From assembly GCA_049647585.1 (NCBI GenBank), contig JBARXY010000044.1:62001-126000 (forward strand): DNA of 64,000 nt. Direction: 5' to 3'. This DNA is from JAGQSZ01 sp049647585. GTDB lineage: Bacteria > Actinomycetota > Acidimicrobiia > Acidimicrobiales > Microtrichaceae. How positions within the stretch are numbered: the stretch's first letter is position 1; every line of letters starts with the position of its first letter. The notes under the pieces were generated by a model. It worked only from the letters and a program-made list of their open reading frames with translations, was not told where the DNA came from and made no database searches. Positions 23,384-31,860 of this stretch are shown here, in pieces. The position numbers and the translations under genes were made by a program.

Positions 23384-24103
23384 ATGTCGAATCGCCCAGC
23401 CCGTCCGACAAGTTGGCATGACGCCACGACAAACCAGCCGACAGGGACTGGCGAACCCATCGACCTCGTCATTTTCGACTGCGACGGAGTGCTGGTGGAC
23501 AGTGAACGCCTGGCGGTCCGGGTGGAGGCGGAACTTGTGACCTCCCTCGGTTGGGATCTGACCGAGGCCGACATACTCGAGCGATTCGTCGGCCGTAGCG
23601 ACGCCTACATGCACGAGCAGATCGAGTCGAACCTCGGGCGTGCGGTCCCAGAGTGGGACGAGATGTATAGCAGCAGTCTGCGGGAGGCATTTGTCGCCGA
23701 ATTGGTGGCGGTGGAGGGAGTTGTCGAAGCGCTCGACGAGTTGAGGATTCCTACCTGCGTGGCGTCGAGCGGCACCCACGAGAAGTTGCGCATGACCTTG
23801 GGCCTCACTGGCTTGTTCGAGCGATTCGAGGGACGTATCCACAGCACGACCGAGGTCGCCAACGGCAAGCCTGCGCCCGACCTCTTTCTACACGCCGCCG
23901 CCCGGTACAGCGTTCCTCCCCGCAGCTGCGTGGTAATCGAGGACAGTCGGTCGGGAGTCCAAGCTGCCCGCGCCGCGGGGATGCGCTCACTCGGCTACTG
24001 CGGAGGGCTCACTCCGTCGTCCTGGCTCGAGGGCCCCTCGACGATCGTCTTCGATGACATGGCCGACCTGGTCAAACTGATCGACTCATTGCAGGCCTCA
24101 TGA
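23384..24103 (+). CDS. HAD-superfamily hydrolase (beta-phosphoglucomutase-like)
   Basis: 239 residues. Motif I IFDCDGVLVDSE, with the nucleophile Asp and DxD spacing, motif II VASSG, Lys in NGKPAPD (motif III), and motif IV VIEDSRSGVQAA are all present, with a helical cap between motifs I and II. Relatives are phosphatases or phosphoglucomutases of sugar phosphates. Its N terminus carries an extra 25 residues before the core. The substrate cannot be inferred. Confidence 0.93.
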   Translation: MSNRPARPTSWHDATTNQPTGTGEPIDLVIFDCDGVLVDSERLAVRVEAELVTSLGWDLTEADILERFVGRSDAYMHEQIESNLGRAVPEWDEMYSSSLREAFVAELVAVEGVVEALDELRIPTCVASSGTHEKLRMTLGLTGLFERFEGRIHSTTEVANGKPAPDLFLHAAARYSVPPRSCVVIEDSRSGVQAARAAGMRSLGYCGGLTPSSWLEGPSTIVFDDMADLVKLIDSLQAS

Positions 24104-24286
24104 CGGTCGTCGAGGCGAGGCGAGGCGAGAACGAGGCGCCGACTCAGACGGGGCGACAGACGCAGAAGTGGTGATGATGAATGGTTCGAGCCGCTGAGGA
24201 TGTCAGAATGACCCCCGCTCGCACCCGCCGATGGAGCCGTCCACCCGAGCGCAGGTGCGGGACCCCCAACGGGACTACGGAGAACC

Positions 24287-24502
24287 ATGCCCGACTTTGC
24301 GCACGAACAGCTGTCGAGAGTGCTCCAAGCGGAGTTGCCTACCGATATACAAGCCATTTCCGAGGCTGACGCTGCACGCCTGTGTCAGATGGTCGAGGCC
24401 GCTCTCGATCAGCAACAGGCCACAATTAAGCGAGCTCAACGAGACCTGCTCGGTTATGTTCCGCTGCCTCTGCGCCCAGCAGTGAAGCGGTTGATTCGAT
24501 GA
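24287..24502 (+). CDS. Small uncharacterised helical protein
   Basis: 71 residues: AHEQLSRVLQAELPTDIQAISEADAARLCQMVEAALDQQQATIKRAQRDLLGYVP. It looks helical with a basic C terminus and no export signal. The stop overlaps the next ATG by 4 nt (ATGA), so it is translationally coupled to the following gene. The pair is not recognised. A plausible start is ATG 24287. Confidence 0.65.
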   Translation: MPDFAHEQLSRVLQAELPTDIQAISEADAARLCQMVEAALDQQQATIKRAQRDLLGYVPLPLRPAVKRLIR

Positions 24503-25473
24503 CCACTGACAGCAGGGCACAGATCATCCGCATCGCACATGTCCTCAATGCGGATGACGCCGACCTGGGATTCCTCGAGGGCATCGATGCAGCCTCCCTG
24601 AGAACCCTCCACAACCAGATGGTCGACGTGCTCTTCGACACATCGGGCTCGAATCTCGGATCTCTACAAGCGGCTGCCAAAATTCTGCCGCCCGCAATCA
24701 CCGCGAAGATTGCCGAGAAGGCACTGGGGCCAGTCCTCTGTGGTCGCATCGCCGGCTCCGTCGATCCCGCGTTGGCAGTGTCGATATCCAAACGACTTCC
24801 GACGTCGTTTCTTGCCGACGTTGCCGGCCACGTTCACCCGAACCAGATCGAGTCGATCATCTCGCAGCTGCCGCTCGAACAAGTTGACGCGGCCGCAGCA
24901 GTGCTGGTGGAGCGTGCCGACGTGGTGGCTCTGGGACATTTCTCGAGCATCGTCTCCGACTCGACATTGAACAAGGTCATCAGGTCACTCGGCAGCGCTG
25001 GACTGCTCGATGTCGCACCTTTCATCGAGCCGGTGGAGAGGACTACTCACCTGATCGGCCTGATTGACAACACCGGCTTGCTCGGCATCGTGGAGCGGGG
25101 CGATCGCGACGGCCGTTGGGGCGATGCTTTCGATCTGGTCGACCGACTAGACGCACCAACCAGGAAACGAATTGCAAACCTCGTGGTGCCTCGACCGCAG
25201 TTGATTGACGCAGCGCTGCGAGCCGCGGTTGAACTGGACCAGTGGTCGAGCCTCCTGGCCTTCGCATCCCAGGCTTCCGATGTGCCCGCGCAGGCCTGGT
25301 CCGACGTCGCGGGATTCAAGGACAAAAAGCTGGTTGCGTCGGCGGTCGACGCAGCGGAACGTCACGACCTGTGGGACCAGCTCTCAACAGTGGTGTCGCT
25401 CTGGCCCGCCGAACTGAGGAAGTCCGTCGCCAAGCACGTCAAGGCCAAGAACCGGGCTCGGATCGGACTCTGA
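24499..25473 (+). CDS. Uncharacterised protein of helical repeats
   Basis: 324 residues made of recurring 25-35-residue helical units containing LP or similar turns: AAKILPPAITAKIAEKALGP, ISKRLPTSFLADVAGHV, IISQLPLEQVDAAAAVLVERADVVALGHF. The pattern recalls the MgtE N-terminal or other alpha-solenoid modules, but no membrane segment is present and the family is not identified. The C terminus is basic (KSVAKHVKAKNRARIGL). It forms a two-gene unit with the preceding small gene. The convergent acyl-CoA synthetase gene ends 38 bp further on. Confidence 0.7.
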   Translation: MTTDSRAQIIRIAHVLNADDADLGFLEGIDAASLRTLHNQMVDVLFDTSGSNLGSLQAAAKILPPAITAKIAEKALGPVLCGRIAGSVDPALAVSISKRLPTSFLADVAGHVHPNQIESIISQLPLEQVDAAAAVLVERADVVALGHFSSIVSDSTLNKVIRSLGSAGLLDVAPFIEPVERTTHLIGLIDNTGLLGIVERGDRDGRWGDAFDLVDRLDAPTRKRIANLVVPRPQLIDAALRAAVELDQWSSLLAFASQASDVPAQAWSDVAGFKDKKLVASAVDAAERHDLWDQLSTVVSLWPAELRKSVAKHVKAKNRARIGL

Positions 25474-25511
25474 CGATTCCGCAACCCGGTCAACACAGGC
25501 CTATGAACGGA

Positions 25512-27317
25512 TTACCCCTCGAGCATCTCATCGCGCAGCTCACGCTTCAGGAACTTGCCGTTCGCGTTGCGTGGCAGTGGCTCACTCCTTAGCCAGATCC
25601 GTGTCGGGATCTTGAACTTCGCGAGACGCTCGCTGACGAACGCCTGCAATTCGGCGGCGTCGACCGTGGCGGAATCCTTCAACACGACCACAGCCGCCAC
25701 CTCCTCGCCCAGACGTTCCTCGGGAATTCCGAACACCGCGGCCTCGAGCACCGCATCGTGGGCGTAGATCGCCGCCTCGACCTCGGAGCAGTAGACGTTC
25801 TCGCCGCCCCGTAGGACCATGTCCTTGGCGCGGTCGACGATGAACACGAAGCCATCGTCGTCGATCCGTGCTACGTCACCGGTGTTGAACCAGCCGTCGG
25901 GGATCGACCGCTCGGTCTCATCAGGTCGGTTCAGATAGCCCTTGATGACCACCGGGCCACGGACACACAGTTGACCGACGACATCGGGTCCAGGCTCCAG
26001 GTCTCGTCCGATCTCGTCGACCAGTTTCGAATCGAGCGTCGGAACCACCGGCCCGCACGAGGACGGCTTGGCGAGGAAGTAGCGGGCGCTGTTGACGGTG
26101 ACGACGCCGGTGGTTTCGGTGAGCCCGTAGCCGACCGACGGTGCACTGCCACCGAGTGTCTTGTCGATCTTCTCGACCAGGTCCGGTTGCATCGGCGCTC
26201 CTCCACCTGCCATCGAACGGATGGACGATGTGTCGCGCTTCGCCCAATCGGGATGGGCGAGAAGCTCACGGCCCATCGTCGGAACTCCCGAGAAGTTCGT
26301 GACCTTCTCACGCTCGATCAACTCCAGCGCCCGGGCGGGATCCCACTTGTAGGTGAGAACGATCTTGCCTCCGGCGATCGTGCAGGGATGGAGCAGACAG
26401 TTGCACGCCGTGACGTGGAACAGGGGAGTGGGAGCCATGAATACGAGTTGTTCCGGTGGCTCGCGTGTGTCGGCGTTGGGGTTGACACCCGTCGCGGCGG
26501 TGACCTTGGCGTCTGCGATGGACTGAACCATTGTCCAGAACACCAGATTGAACACGTTGTGAACCGAACCGCGATGGGTTATCTGCGCGCCCTTGGGTGC
26601 CCCGGTGGTGCCGGAGGTGTAGAAGATCGTGGCGTCATCGTCGGGGTCGATCTGCACCTCGGGGAGACTGTCCGGAGCATTGGCCGGGTCGACGACGTCG
26701 TACCAGTGCACGGCGTCGTCGGGAAGCTCACGCTCGGTGCGCACCGCAATGACATGGAGCGGCTCGACCGCCCGTAGTTGGGTGAGTGCGGGCCCGACGG
26801 TGGCCAGGCGCTCATCGTCGGCGATCAGAACCTTGGGTCGTGAGTCGGCCAGCCCGTATTCCATTTCAGGAGTCGTCCACCAGGCGTTAAGACCGACAAC
26901 TGCGGCGCCGATCGAGACGACCGCCCAGTAGCCGATGACCCATTCCGGGTAGTTGCGCATGGCAATAGCGACCCGGTCGCCCCGGCCGATACCCAGGGAA
27001 TCCAGATACTTCGCGAGTGACCGGACCTGGGCGTCGACCTCGCTGTAGCTGTAGTGCTCGTCCTCGAACACCACATAGGTCTTGTCGCCATGTAGCGCCG
27101 CCATCTCCCACAGGCTGCGCATGTTCGGAAGGGCCGACTTGAACAGACGCATCGGGATTCCCCTGACCTCGGTCTCCTGGACCTCGAATGCTCCGCCAGG
27201 CTCGGTCAACTCCGCCCAGGCCTCCATGAGACTTGCAATGCCGACGTCTGCCGCACCGTCGGTTCCATCTCCGCTGTGGCCGTCGGTCGGTCCATTGGTG
27301 GTGTCTGTGACGCTCAT
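25512..27317 (-). CDS. Acyl-CoA synthetase (AMP-forming, FadD-like)
   Basis: 601 residues. ANL-superfamily motifs: the P-loop YTSGTTGAPKGA, the A5 region YGLTETTGV, GWFNTGDVARIDDDGFVFIVDRAKDMVLRGGENVYCSEVE with the hinge Asp, and the C-terminal PRNANGK catalytic Lys. It activates a carboxylic acid to the acyl-CoA via an acyl-AMP. Chain-length preference is unknown. An N-terminal extension of about 25 residues precedes the core. Upstream lies a run of CTGTTCGGTCAGGCC repeats. Confidence 0.94.
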   Translation of the reverse strand: MSVTDTTNGPTDGHSGDGTDGAADVGIASLMEAWAELTEPGGAFEVQETEVRGIPMRLFKSALPNMRSLWEMAALHGDKTYVVFEDEHYSYSEVDAQVRSLAKYLDSLGIGRGDRVAIAMRNYPEWVIGYWAVVSIGAAVVGLNAWWTTPEMEYGLADSRPKVLIADDERLATVGPALTQLRAVEPLHVIAVRTERELPDDAVHWYDVVDPANAPDSLPEVQIDPDDDATIFYTSGTTGAPKGAQITHRGSVHNVFNLVFWTMVQSIADAKVTAATGVNPNADTREPPEQLVFMAPTPLFHVTACNCLLHPCTIAGGKIVLTYKWDPARALELIEREKVTNFSGVPTMGRELLAHPDWAKRDTSSIRSMAGGGAPMQPDLVEKIDKTLGGSAPSVGYGLTETTGVVTVNSARYFLAKPSSCGPVVPTLDSKLVDEIGRDLEPGPDVVGQLCVRGPVVIKGYLNRPDETERSIPDGWFNTGDVARIDDDGFVFIVDRAKDMVLRGGENVYCSEVEAAIYAHDAVLEAAVFGIPEERLGEEVAAVVVLKDSATVDAAELQAFVSERLAKFKIPTRIWLRSEPLPRNANGKFLKRELRDEMLEG

Positions 27318-27370
27318 CTGCGGTTCCCCCTGGGTTTGTCAGAACGACGGGCTGCTGTTCGGCGACGGGC

Positions 27371-27450
27371 CTGTGTTCGGTCAGGCCCCGATTCGGTCGC
27401 GCCCTGGTCGGACTGGAACCTGTTCGGTCAGGCCCCTGTTCGGTCAGGCC
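27371..27450. repeat. CTGTTCGGTCAGGCC repeats
   Basis: Copies of ctg(tg)ttcggtcaggcc at 27371-27389, 27420-27435 and 27436-27450, with the last two adjacent, lie between the divergent acyl-CoA synthetase and YaaA genes. They could be promoter duplications; there is no coding role. Confidence 0.7.
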
Positions 27451-27481
27451 GGCGTCGCCGTGATGTGGACAGTACTAAGGG

Positions 27482-28297
27482 ATGGGTTGGAAGATGGCCG
27501 CGATGCCCAAGAAGCTGCCACTCATCCTGCTGCCGCCCTCGGAGGGGAAGTCGCCCTCAGGCACTGGACCTGCATGGGGACCCGACACGATGAAGTTTGA
27601 CCTCGACCCCCAGCGCACCCAAGTGATTCATGTGCTGAAGCGTTCGATGCGCAAGGGGAAGGCGGAACGCATGAAGCTCCTCGGGGTCAAGGGCGATGCG
27701 TTGGAAGCCGCGACAACAGCGAACCTGAACCTGGCAGAGGCCCCGACCATGCCGGCGTTGCAGCGCTACTCGGGTGTTCTCTACGACGCACTCGACGCGG
27801 GCTCGCTGTCGCCCCAGGCGAAGCGCAGACTCGACCCCGTCGTAGTCATCTTCAGCGGCCTGTTCGGTCTGGTAGCGCCATCGGACCTCATTCCGAACTA
27901 CAAGCTCAAGATGGGAGCGAGCGTCCCGGCAGTCGGTCGCTTGTCCACGTTCTGGCGGCCCGGGTTGTCTGCCGCTCTGGGAGCAGCGGTTCCCGGTAGG
28001 CAAGTGTGGAACCTGCTGCCGAATGAGCATGACGCTGCGTGGATGGGGCCTGTAGAGGTCGAGCAGGTGTCGGTGAGGTTCCTCGAACGCCGACCCGACG
28101 GTTCGCTTGTCGCTGTCTCGCACTGGAACAAGTTCTTCAAGGGAGCGCTCGTGCGTCTCTTGTTGGAAGAGCCGTCGACGACCCCCGAAAGCCTGGCCGA
28201 CTGGCACCATCCGGCAGGCTGGCACCTGGACCCCGAACTTGAGGAAAGCGAAGGAAACAGGCGGTGGATCTCGTTCGTCCGCGACGAGGTCAAATGA
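27482..28297 (+). CDS. YaaA-family peroxide stress protein
   Basis: 271 residues of the YaaA/DUF328 family, whose E. coli member protects against peroxide by limiting free iron. Typical segments: the N-terminal LILLPPSEGKSP, QRYSGVLYDALD, VVVIFSGLFGLV and the C-terminal FKGALVR. The start may be ATG 27482 or an internal ATG at about 27503. Divergent from the acyl-CoA synthetase. Confidence 0.9.
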   Translation: MGWKMAAMPKKLPLILLPPSEGKSPSGTGPAWGPDTMKFDLDPQRTQVIHVLKRSMRKGKAERMKLLGVKGDALEAATTANLNLAEAPTMPALQRYSGVLYDALDAGSLSPQAKRRLDPVVVIFSGLFGLVAPSDLIPNYKLKMGASVPAVGRLSTFWRPGLSAALGAAVPGRQVWNLLPNEHDAAWMGPVEVEQVSVRFLERRPDGSLVAVSHWNKFFKGALVRLLLEEPSTTPESLADWHHPAGWHLDPELEESEGNRRWISFVRDEVK

Positions 28298-28387
28298 TCT
28301 CTGGAAACCTTGCCGAGTCACGCGTTGATGACCCATCGCGCATGGGCCGTCCCGGAAGCAAAAGGTCCTGAACCGGGTTAGATCGGC

Positions 28388-29344
28388 ATGGCTGCAATTA
28401 CCGCTGACACATTGACCCTTCCCAGATTCACGAAGCCGTCGGCCGAGAGCCGCGGCCGCAAGGTCCAGTCCCTGACGACGGCTCCCGCGGGGTTCGAGGG
28501 TGAGGGATTCCCGGTCAGACGAGCATTCGCCGGCGTTCACCCATCGCTGCTCGACCCGTTCGTACACATGGACCAGATGGGTTCGATCGACTACTCGCCG
28601 GGTGAGCCCAAGGGCACGTCATGGCACCCCCACCGCGGGTTCGAGACCGTGACCTACATGCTCGACGGGCAGTTCCAGCATCAGGACTCCCACGGAGGCG
28701 GTGGACTCATCTCGGACGGTGACACCCAGTGGATGACAGCGGGGTCCGGGATCCTCCACATCGAAACCCCGCCCGAGCAGCTCGTCATCAGTGGCGGTCT
28801 CTTCCACGGCGTACAGCTGTGGGTCAACCTGCCATCTGCCGAGAAGATGATCTCGCCCGCCTATCAGAACCTGGAGGGCGGCGACACGGTTCTGTTCACC
28901 TCACCCGACGCCGGTTCGCTGTTCCGCCTCATCGCCGGGGAAGTTGCCGGCTTCACCGGACCCGGGTCCACCAAGACCCCGATCGTCTACCTGCACGCGA
29001 CGATCATGCCCGGTTCAAGAGCCGAACTTCCGTGGAACCCCGCATACAACGCTCTCGCCTACGCGCTATCGGGCTCGGGAACCGTCGGATCCGATGATGT
29101 TGCGATCACGGGCGGCCAGCTCGCGGTATTCGACTTCGGGTCGCATCTTGAGATGGCTGCTGACGGTTCGGAACCACTCGAGCTCATACTTCTGGGTGGA
29201 CAACCGATAAACGAGCCCATTGCGACCTACGGACCGTTCGTCATGAACACCAAGGCCGAGGTCCAACAGGCCATGGATGACTACCAGTCCGGGCGATTCG
29301 GGCGTATTCCCCCCGGTGCTCTGCAGCCTTATCGCCCGGCATGA
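28388..29344 (+). CDS. Pirin-family protein
   Basis: 318 residues with two cupin-like domains. The N-terminal cupin carries the pirin metal site: HPHRGFETVTYML, the downstream QWMTAGSGILHIE, and GLFHGVQLWVNLP. Pirins bind Fe(II) and some are quercetin 2,3-dioxygenases or regulators. The C-terminal cupin (YALSGSGTVGSDDVAITGGQLAVFDFG) is complete. It lies downstream of YaaA, possibly in one transcript; the intergenic gap is 90 bp. Substrate unknown. Confidence 0.93.
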   Translation: MAAITADTLTLPRFTKPSAESRGRKVQSLTTAPAGFEGEGFPVRRAFAGVHPSLLDPFVHMDQMGSIDYSPGEPKGTSWHPHRGFETVTYMLDGQFQHQDSHGGGGLISDGDTQWMTAGSGILHIETPPEQLVISGGLFHGVQLWVNLPSAEKMISPAYQNLEGGDTVLFTSPDAGSLFRLIAGEVAGFTGPGSTKTPIVYLHATIMPGSRAELPWNPAYNALAYALSGSGTVGSDDVAITGGQLAVFDFGSHLEMAADGSEPLELILLGGQPINEPIATYGPFVMNTKAEVQQAMDDYQSGRFGRIPPGALQPYRPA

Positions 29345-29376
29345 CTCAAGGTCCGACCGGGCGGTAGCGTTCGCAC

Positions 29377-30081
29377 ATGATTCTGGCTGAGATTCAGGCG
29401 TACCTCTCTCGCCCAATCGCACCAACCAGAAGAATCGCCATGGGATCGATGAACCTGCCGTGCGATCCGGCCCCTGGTTTCGGAGGCGTCCTGATAGGTG
29501 CGATCGGAGCCACCTTCGCTCCCATGATCGATGACGAAATGCGCGAGGACCTGAACCATCTGCTCGATGATCTGGAGCGGGGAGCCCGCATCTCCCAGCC
29601 ACGACTTCGACATCGGTTCCAGACCGACCACATTGGTCTTCAACGCTGCTCATACAAGTTGATCGGTGACGGCGAGAAGCTTACATTCAGGTTCGACTCC
29701 GAGAAGGGAACGCCGGCCCAGCACGTTCTGTGCGCCGCCTACGCCACCTCGACGCTGCCCAGGGAGTGTGTACCGACGATCATGGCGACACTCCGCAAGG
29801 GGCTCAGCTGGGTGGATGGCAGCGATGCCGATCTGATCCGACATCTAGCGGGTCGCACAGGACACATGGTGGCCTCGTCGGTTGGCGATCCGGTCGGGTG
29901 GGCGATGTCCACGTTGGCTATGGACGATGCGAGCGTTGCCGGGCCGACCCGCAACGATATTCAGCGGGCATTCAGGGTCCAGCTACGGCTCGCCCATCCT
30001 GACCACGGGGCAGAGGACAACGGCGCCGCGGCCCGAATCGCCGAGTTGAGCGAGGCGCGAAGGATCTTGCTCAGCGGTTGA
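29377..30081 (+). CDS. J-domain-containing protein of unknown role
   Basis: 234 residues. The C-terminal 45 residues form a DnaJ-like J-domain, NDIQRAFRVQLRLAHPDHGAEDNGAAARIAELSEARRIL, with the HPD tripeptide that stimulates Hsp70 ATPase. The N-terminal 170 residues are not recognised; they contain two Cys (CSYKLI, VLCAAYA). J-domains at the C terminus are unusual next to the N-terminal position in DnaJ. The 3' end overlaps the convergent MFS gene by 11 bp. Confidence 0.8.
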   Translation: MILAEIQAYLSRPIAPTRRIAMGSMNLPCDPAPGFGGVLIGAIGATFAPMIDDEMREDLNHLLDDLERGARISQPRLRHRFQTDHIGLQRCSYKLIGDGEKLTFRFDSEKGTPAQHVLCAAYATSTLPRECVPTIMATLRKGLSWVDGSDADLIRHLAGRTGHMVASSVGDPVGWAMSTLAMDDASVAGPTRNDIQRAFRVQLRLAHPDHGAEDNGAAARIAELSEARRILLSG

Positions 30082-31732
30082 TTTCTTCGAGCTCACGGCC
30101 GCGGGTTTCAGGCAGCGCGAAGGCGAGCATTGCCGCGGCGAGCGCCGACACCCCGAGCGCCAGGAACGCCACGCTGTAGCCGCGGCTGTCGATGAGCCAA
30201 CCAGAGATGACGAGGCCGACCACTGATCCTGCGACCGCGAGCCCCGTGATAACTCCGCGAACGGTGCCTCGACGCGCGGTCGGGAACAGTTCGGGGGCTA
30301 TCACGCCCAAGGCCGGTGCGGCCATACCACCGATGACCGACGCTGCCAGCGACGCGATCCACATCGTCCAGTTCGTCGACGCATAGAACCAGGTCGAGAA
30401 CACGGCCACAGCCGTCAGACCCGGAACGATGGCCCAGCGTCGTCCGAAAACATCTGCGATACGACCTCCCAGCAGGACACCTATGCCACCGGGGGTCGAG
30501 GTGAGAAGCACGAAGACGCTGATCATCACCCCGCTGAAGCCGACCTCGGTTCGCAGATAGTCGTTCTGTAGCTGGGAAGCCGGCGCAAGGAAGACGTTCA
30601 GCAGAAGGAAGATCGCTCCGAGGAGTATCAGTCTCGAGGGGCGAATCTTCTGAATCTTCTCCGCCCCCAGCTCGCTGCTGCGGCGTGATTCGAGGAGTGT
30701 GTAGCGCCGGCTTTCGGGAAGATGGCGTCGGACGTGCCAGATGATGGGCAGTGAGGCCCCGGCTATCAGGAACGTGAGCCGCCAGCCCGAGGGACCCAGG
30801 TCCGCCAGGGGGAGTGTCATGACGACCAGACCGGCGCCGAGTCCGTAGGCCAGAGTGCCGAGGCTCGAAACCATGGCCCGGGAGCCGGGCGGCATCTCCT
30901 CGACGGCGATCGTGTCGGCGCATAGCAGACCAGCAATCGCCAGGTTTCGGGAGAGAAATTGCAGGGCGCCCAATGACCACAGATTCGGCGACAGAGCCGC
31001 TGCCAGGGTGAGCAACGCCGATGCTGTGAACGCTCCGATTGCAACCTTGCGTCTACCGATCCGATCGGCGAGGACCATCGCCAGCATCGTCACGATCACC
31101 CCGATCCGCACCGCGGCTAGTAGCGAGGTCTGTTCGCTGCGTGACCCGTCACCCATGTCGCCTGCAGCGAAGGTGAGAACCTGCGTGATCAGCCCGTAGA
31201 GGACCCCGCTGACCATGTTCAGCAAGGACACTGCGGCAACCAGACTGGACTGCCGCGACGTCAGGCGATCCGGGGTCGACCACCAGAGCCTCCGTCCCTG
31301 CGGCGGGCCTTCCCCGAGGGTCCGCCTGACCGGTAGCCAGAACAACCAGGCCCAGTACGGAATGGCCAGGGTGAAGTCGATGTTCTGTTCGACTCGAAAC
31401 TGTTGATGTCGCTGACGGTCCGGACGGAGCTTCTGCTCCTCCGATGTGGTGGGCTCCCAGCTGATCGTCCGTCGGTAGGTACGGAATGGTCCGGCGGCCA
31501 GTTCGAAACTAGCTACGCCGCCGCCCGCTCCTGCGGGAGCGTTCGGGTCCGCGCCTGCGGGAGCGTTCGGGTCCGCGCCTGCGGGAGGGTTCGGGTCCGC
31601 GCCTGCGGGAGCGTCCAAATCGGGTTCCACGGACTGGCTTGGTGCCTCGAGAACCAGTACGTCATCGCGGGCCCGGGTGCGGAGCTGCAACTCTGTGACG
31701 TCACACACCCATTGGGAGTGGATGGTCGTCAT
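30071..31732 (-). CDS. MFS transporter with a repeat-containing N-terminal extension
   Basis: 553 residues from ATG 31732 (MTTIHSQW); the frame is open earlier. The N-terminal 90 residues contain tandem ADPNAPAG repeats and are likely cytoplasmic and disordered. A first hydrophobic segment follows (YWAWLFWLP) and then an MFS core of about 12 membrane segments with the signature DRIGRRKVAIG between helices 2 and 3 and a second RIADVFGRRWAIV in the C-terminal half. The substrate is unknown; the arrangement resembles sugar or organic-acid porters of the family. It ends in an Arg/Glu-rich tail (ETRGRELEEINR). Confidence 0.9.
   Translation of the reverse strand: MTTIHSQWVCDVTELQLRTRARDDVLVLEAPSQSVEPDLDAPAGADPNPPAGADPNAPAGADPNAPAGAGGGVASFELAAGPFRTYRRTISWEPTTSEEQKLRPDRQRHQQFRVEQNIDFTLAIPYWAWLFWLPVRRTLGEGPPQGRRLWWSTPDRLTSRQSSLVAAVSLLNMVSGVLYGLITQVLTFAAGDMGDGSRSEQTSLLAAVRIGVIVTMLAMVLADRIGRRKVAIGAFTASALLTLAAALSPNLWSLGALQFLSRNLAIAGLLCADTIAVEEMPPGSRAMVSSLGTLAYGLGAGLVVMTLPLADLGPSGWRLTFLIAGASLPIIWHVRRHLPESRRYTLLESRRSSELGAEKIQKIRPSRLILLGAIFLLLNVFLAPASQLQNDYLRTEVGFSGVMISVFVLLTSTPGGIGVLLGGRIADVFGRRWAIVPGLTAVAVFSTWFYASTNWTMWIASLAASVIGGMAAPALGVIAPELFPTARRGTVRGVITGLAVAGSVVGLVISGWLIDSRGYSVAFLALGVSALAAAMLAFALPETRGRELEEINR
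31531..31615. repeat. 24-bp tandem repeat, 3.5 copies, in the MFS gene
   Basis: Copies at 31531-31554, 31555-31578, 31579-31602 (one mismatch) and a partial at 31603-31615 keep frame and encode the 8-residue APAGADPN-type repeat on the minus strand. Copy number may vary between strains. Confidence 0.9.
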
Positions 31733-31860
31733 CGTTTCCCGGATCCTCGGGCGACCCGGCGCACGGTCGCTGATACTAGCCCTGCAGTCCGGTCCCAATG
31801 AGGGGTCGCCTAATGAGGTGAGGGTCGGTGGCTCGGCAGGTGCTGGGTAATACTTGGACC

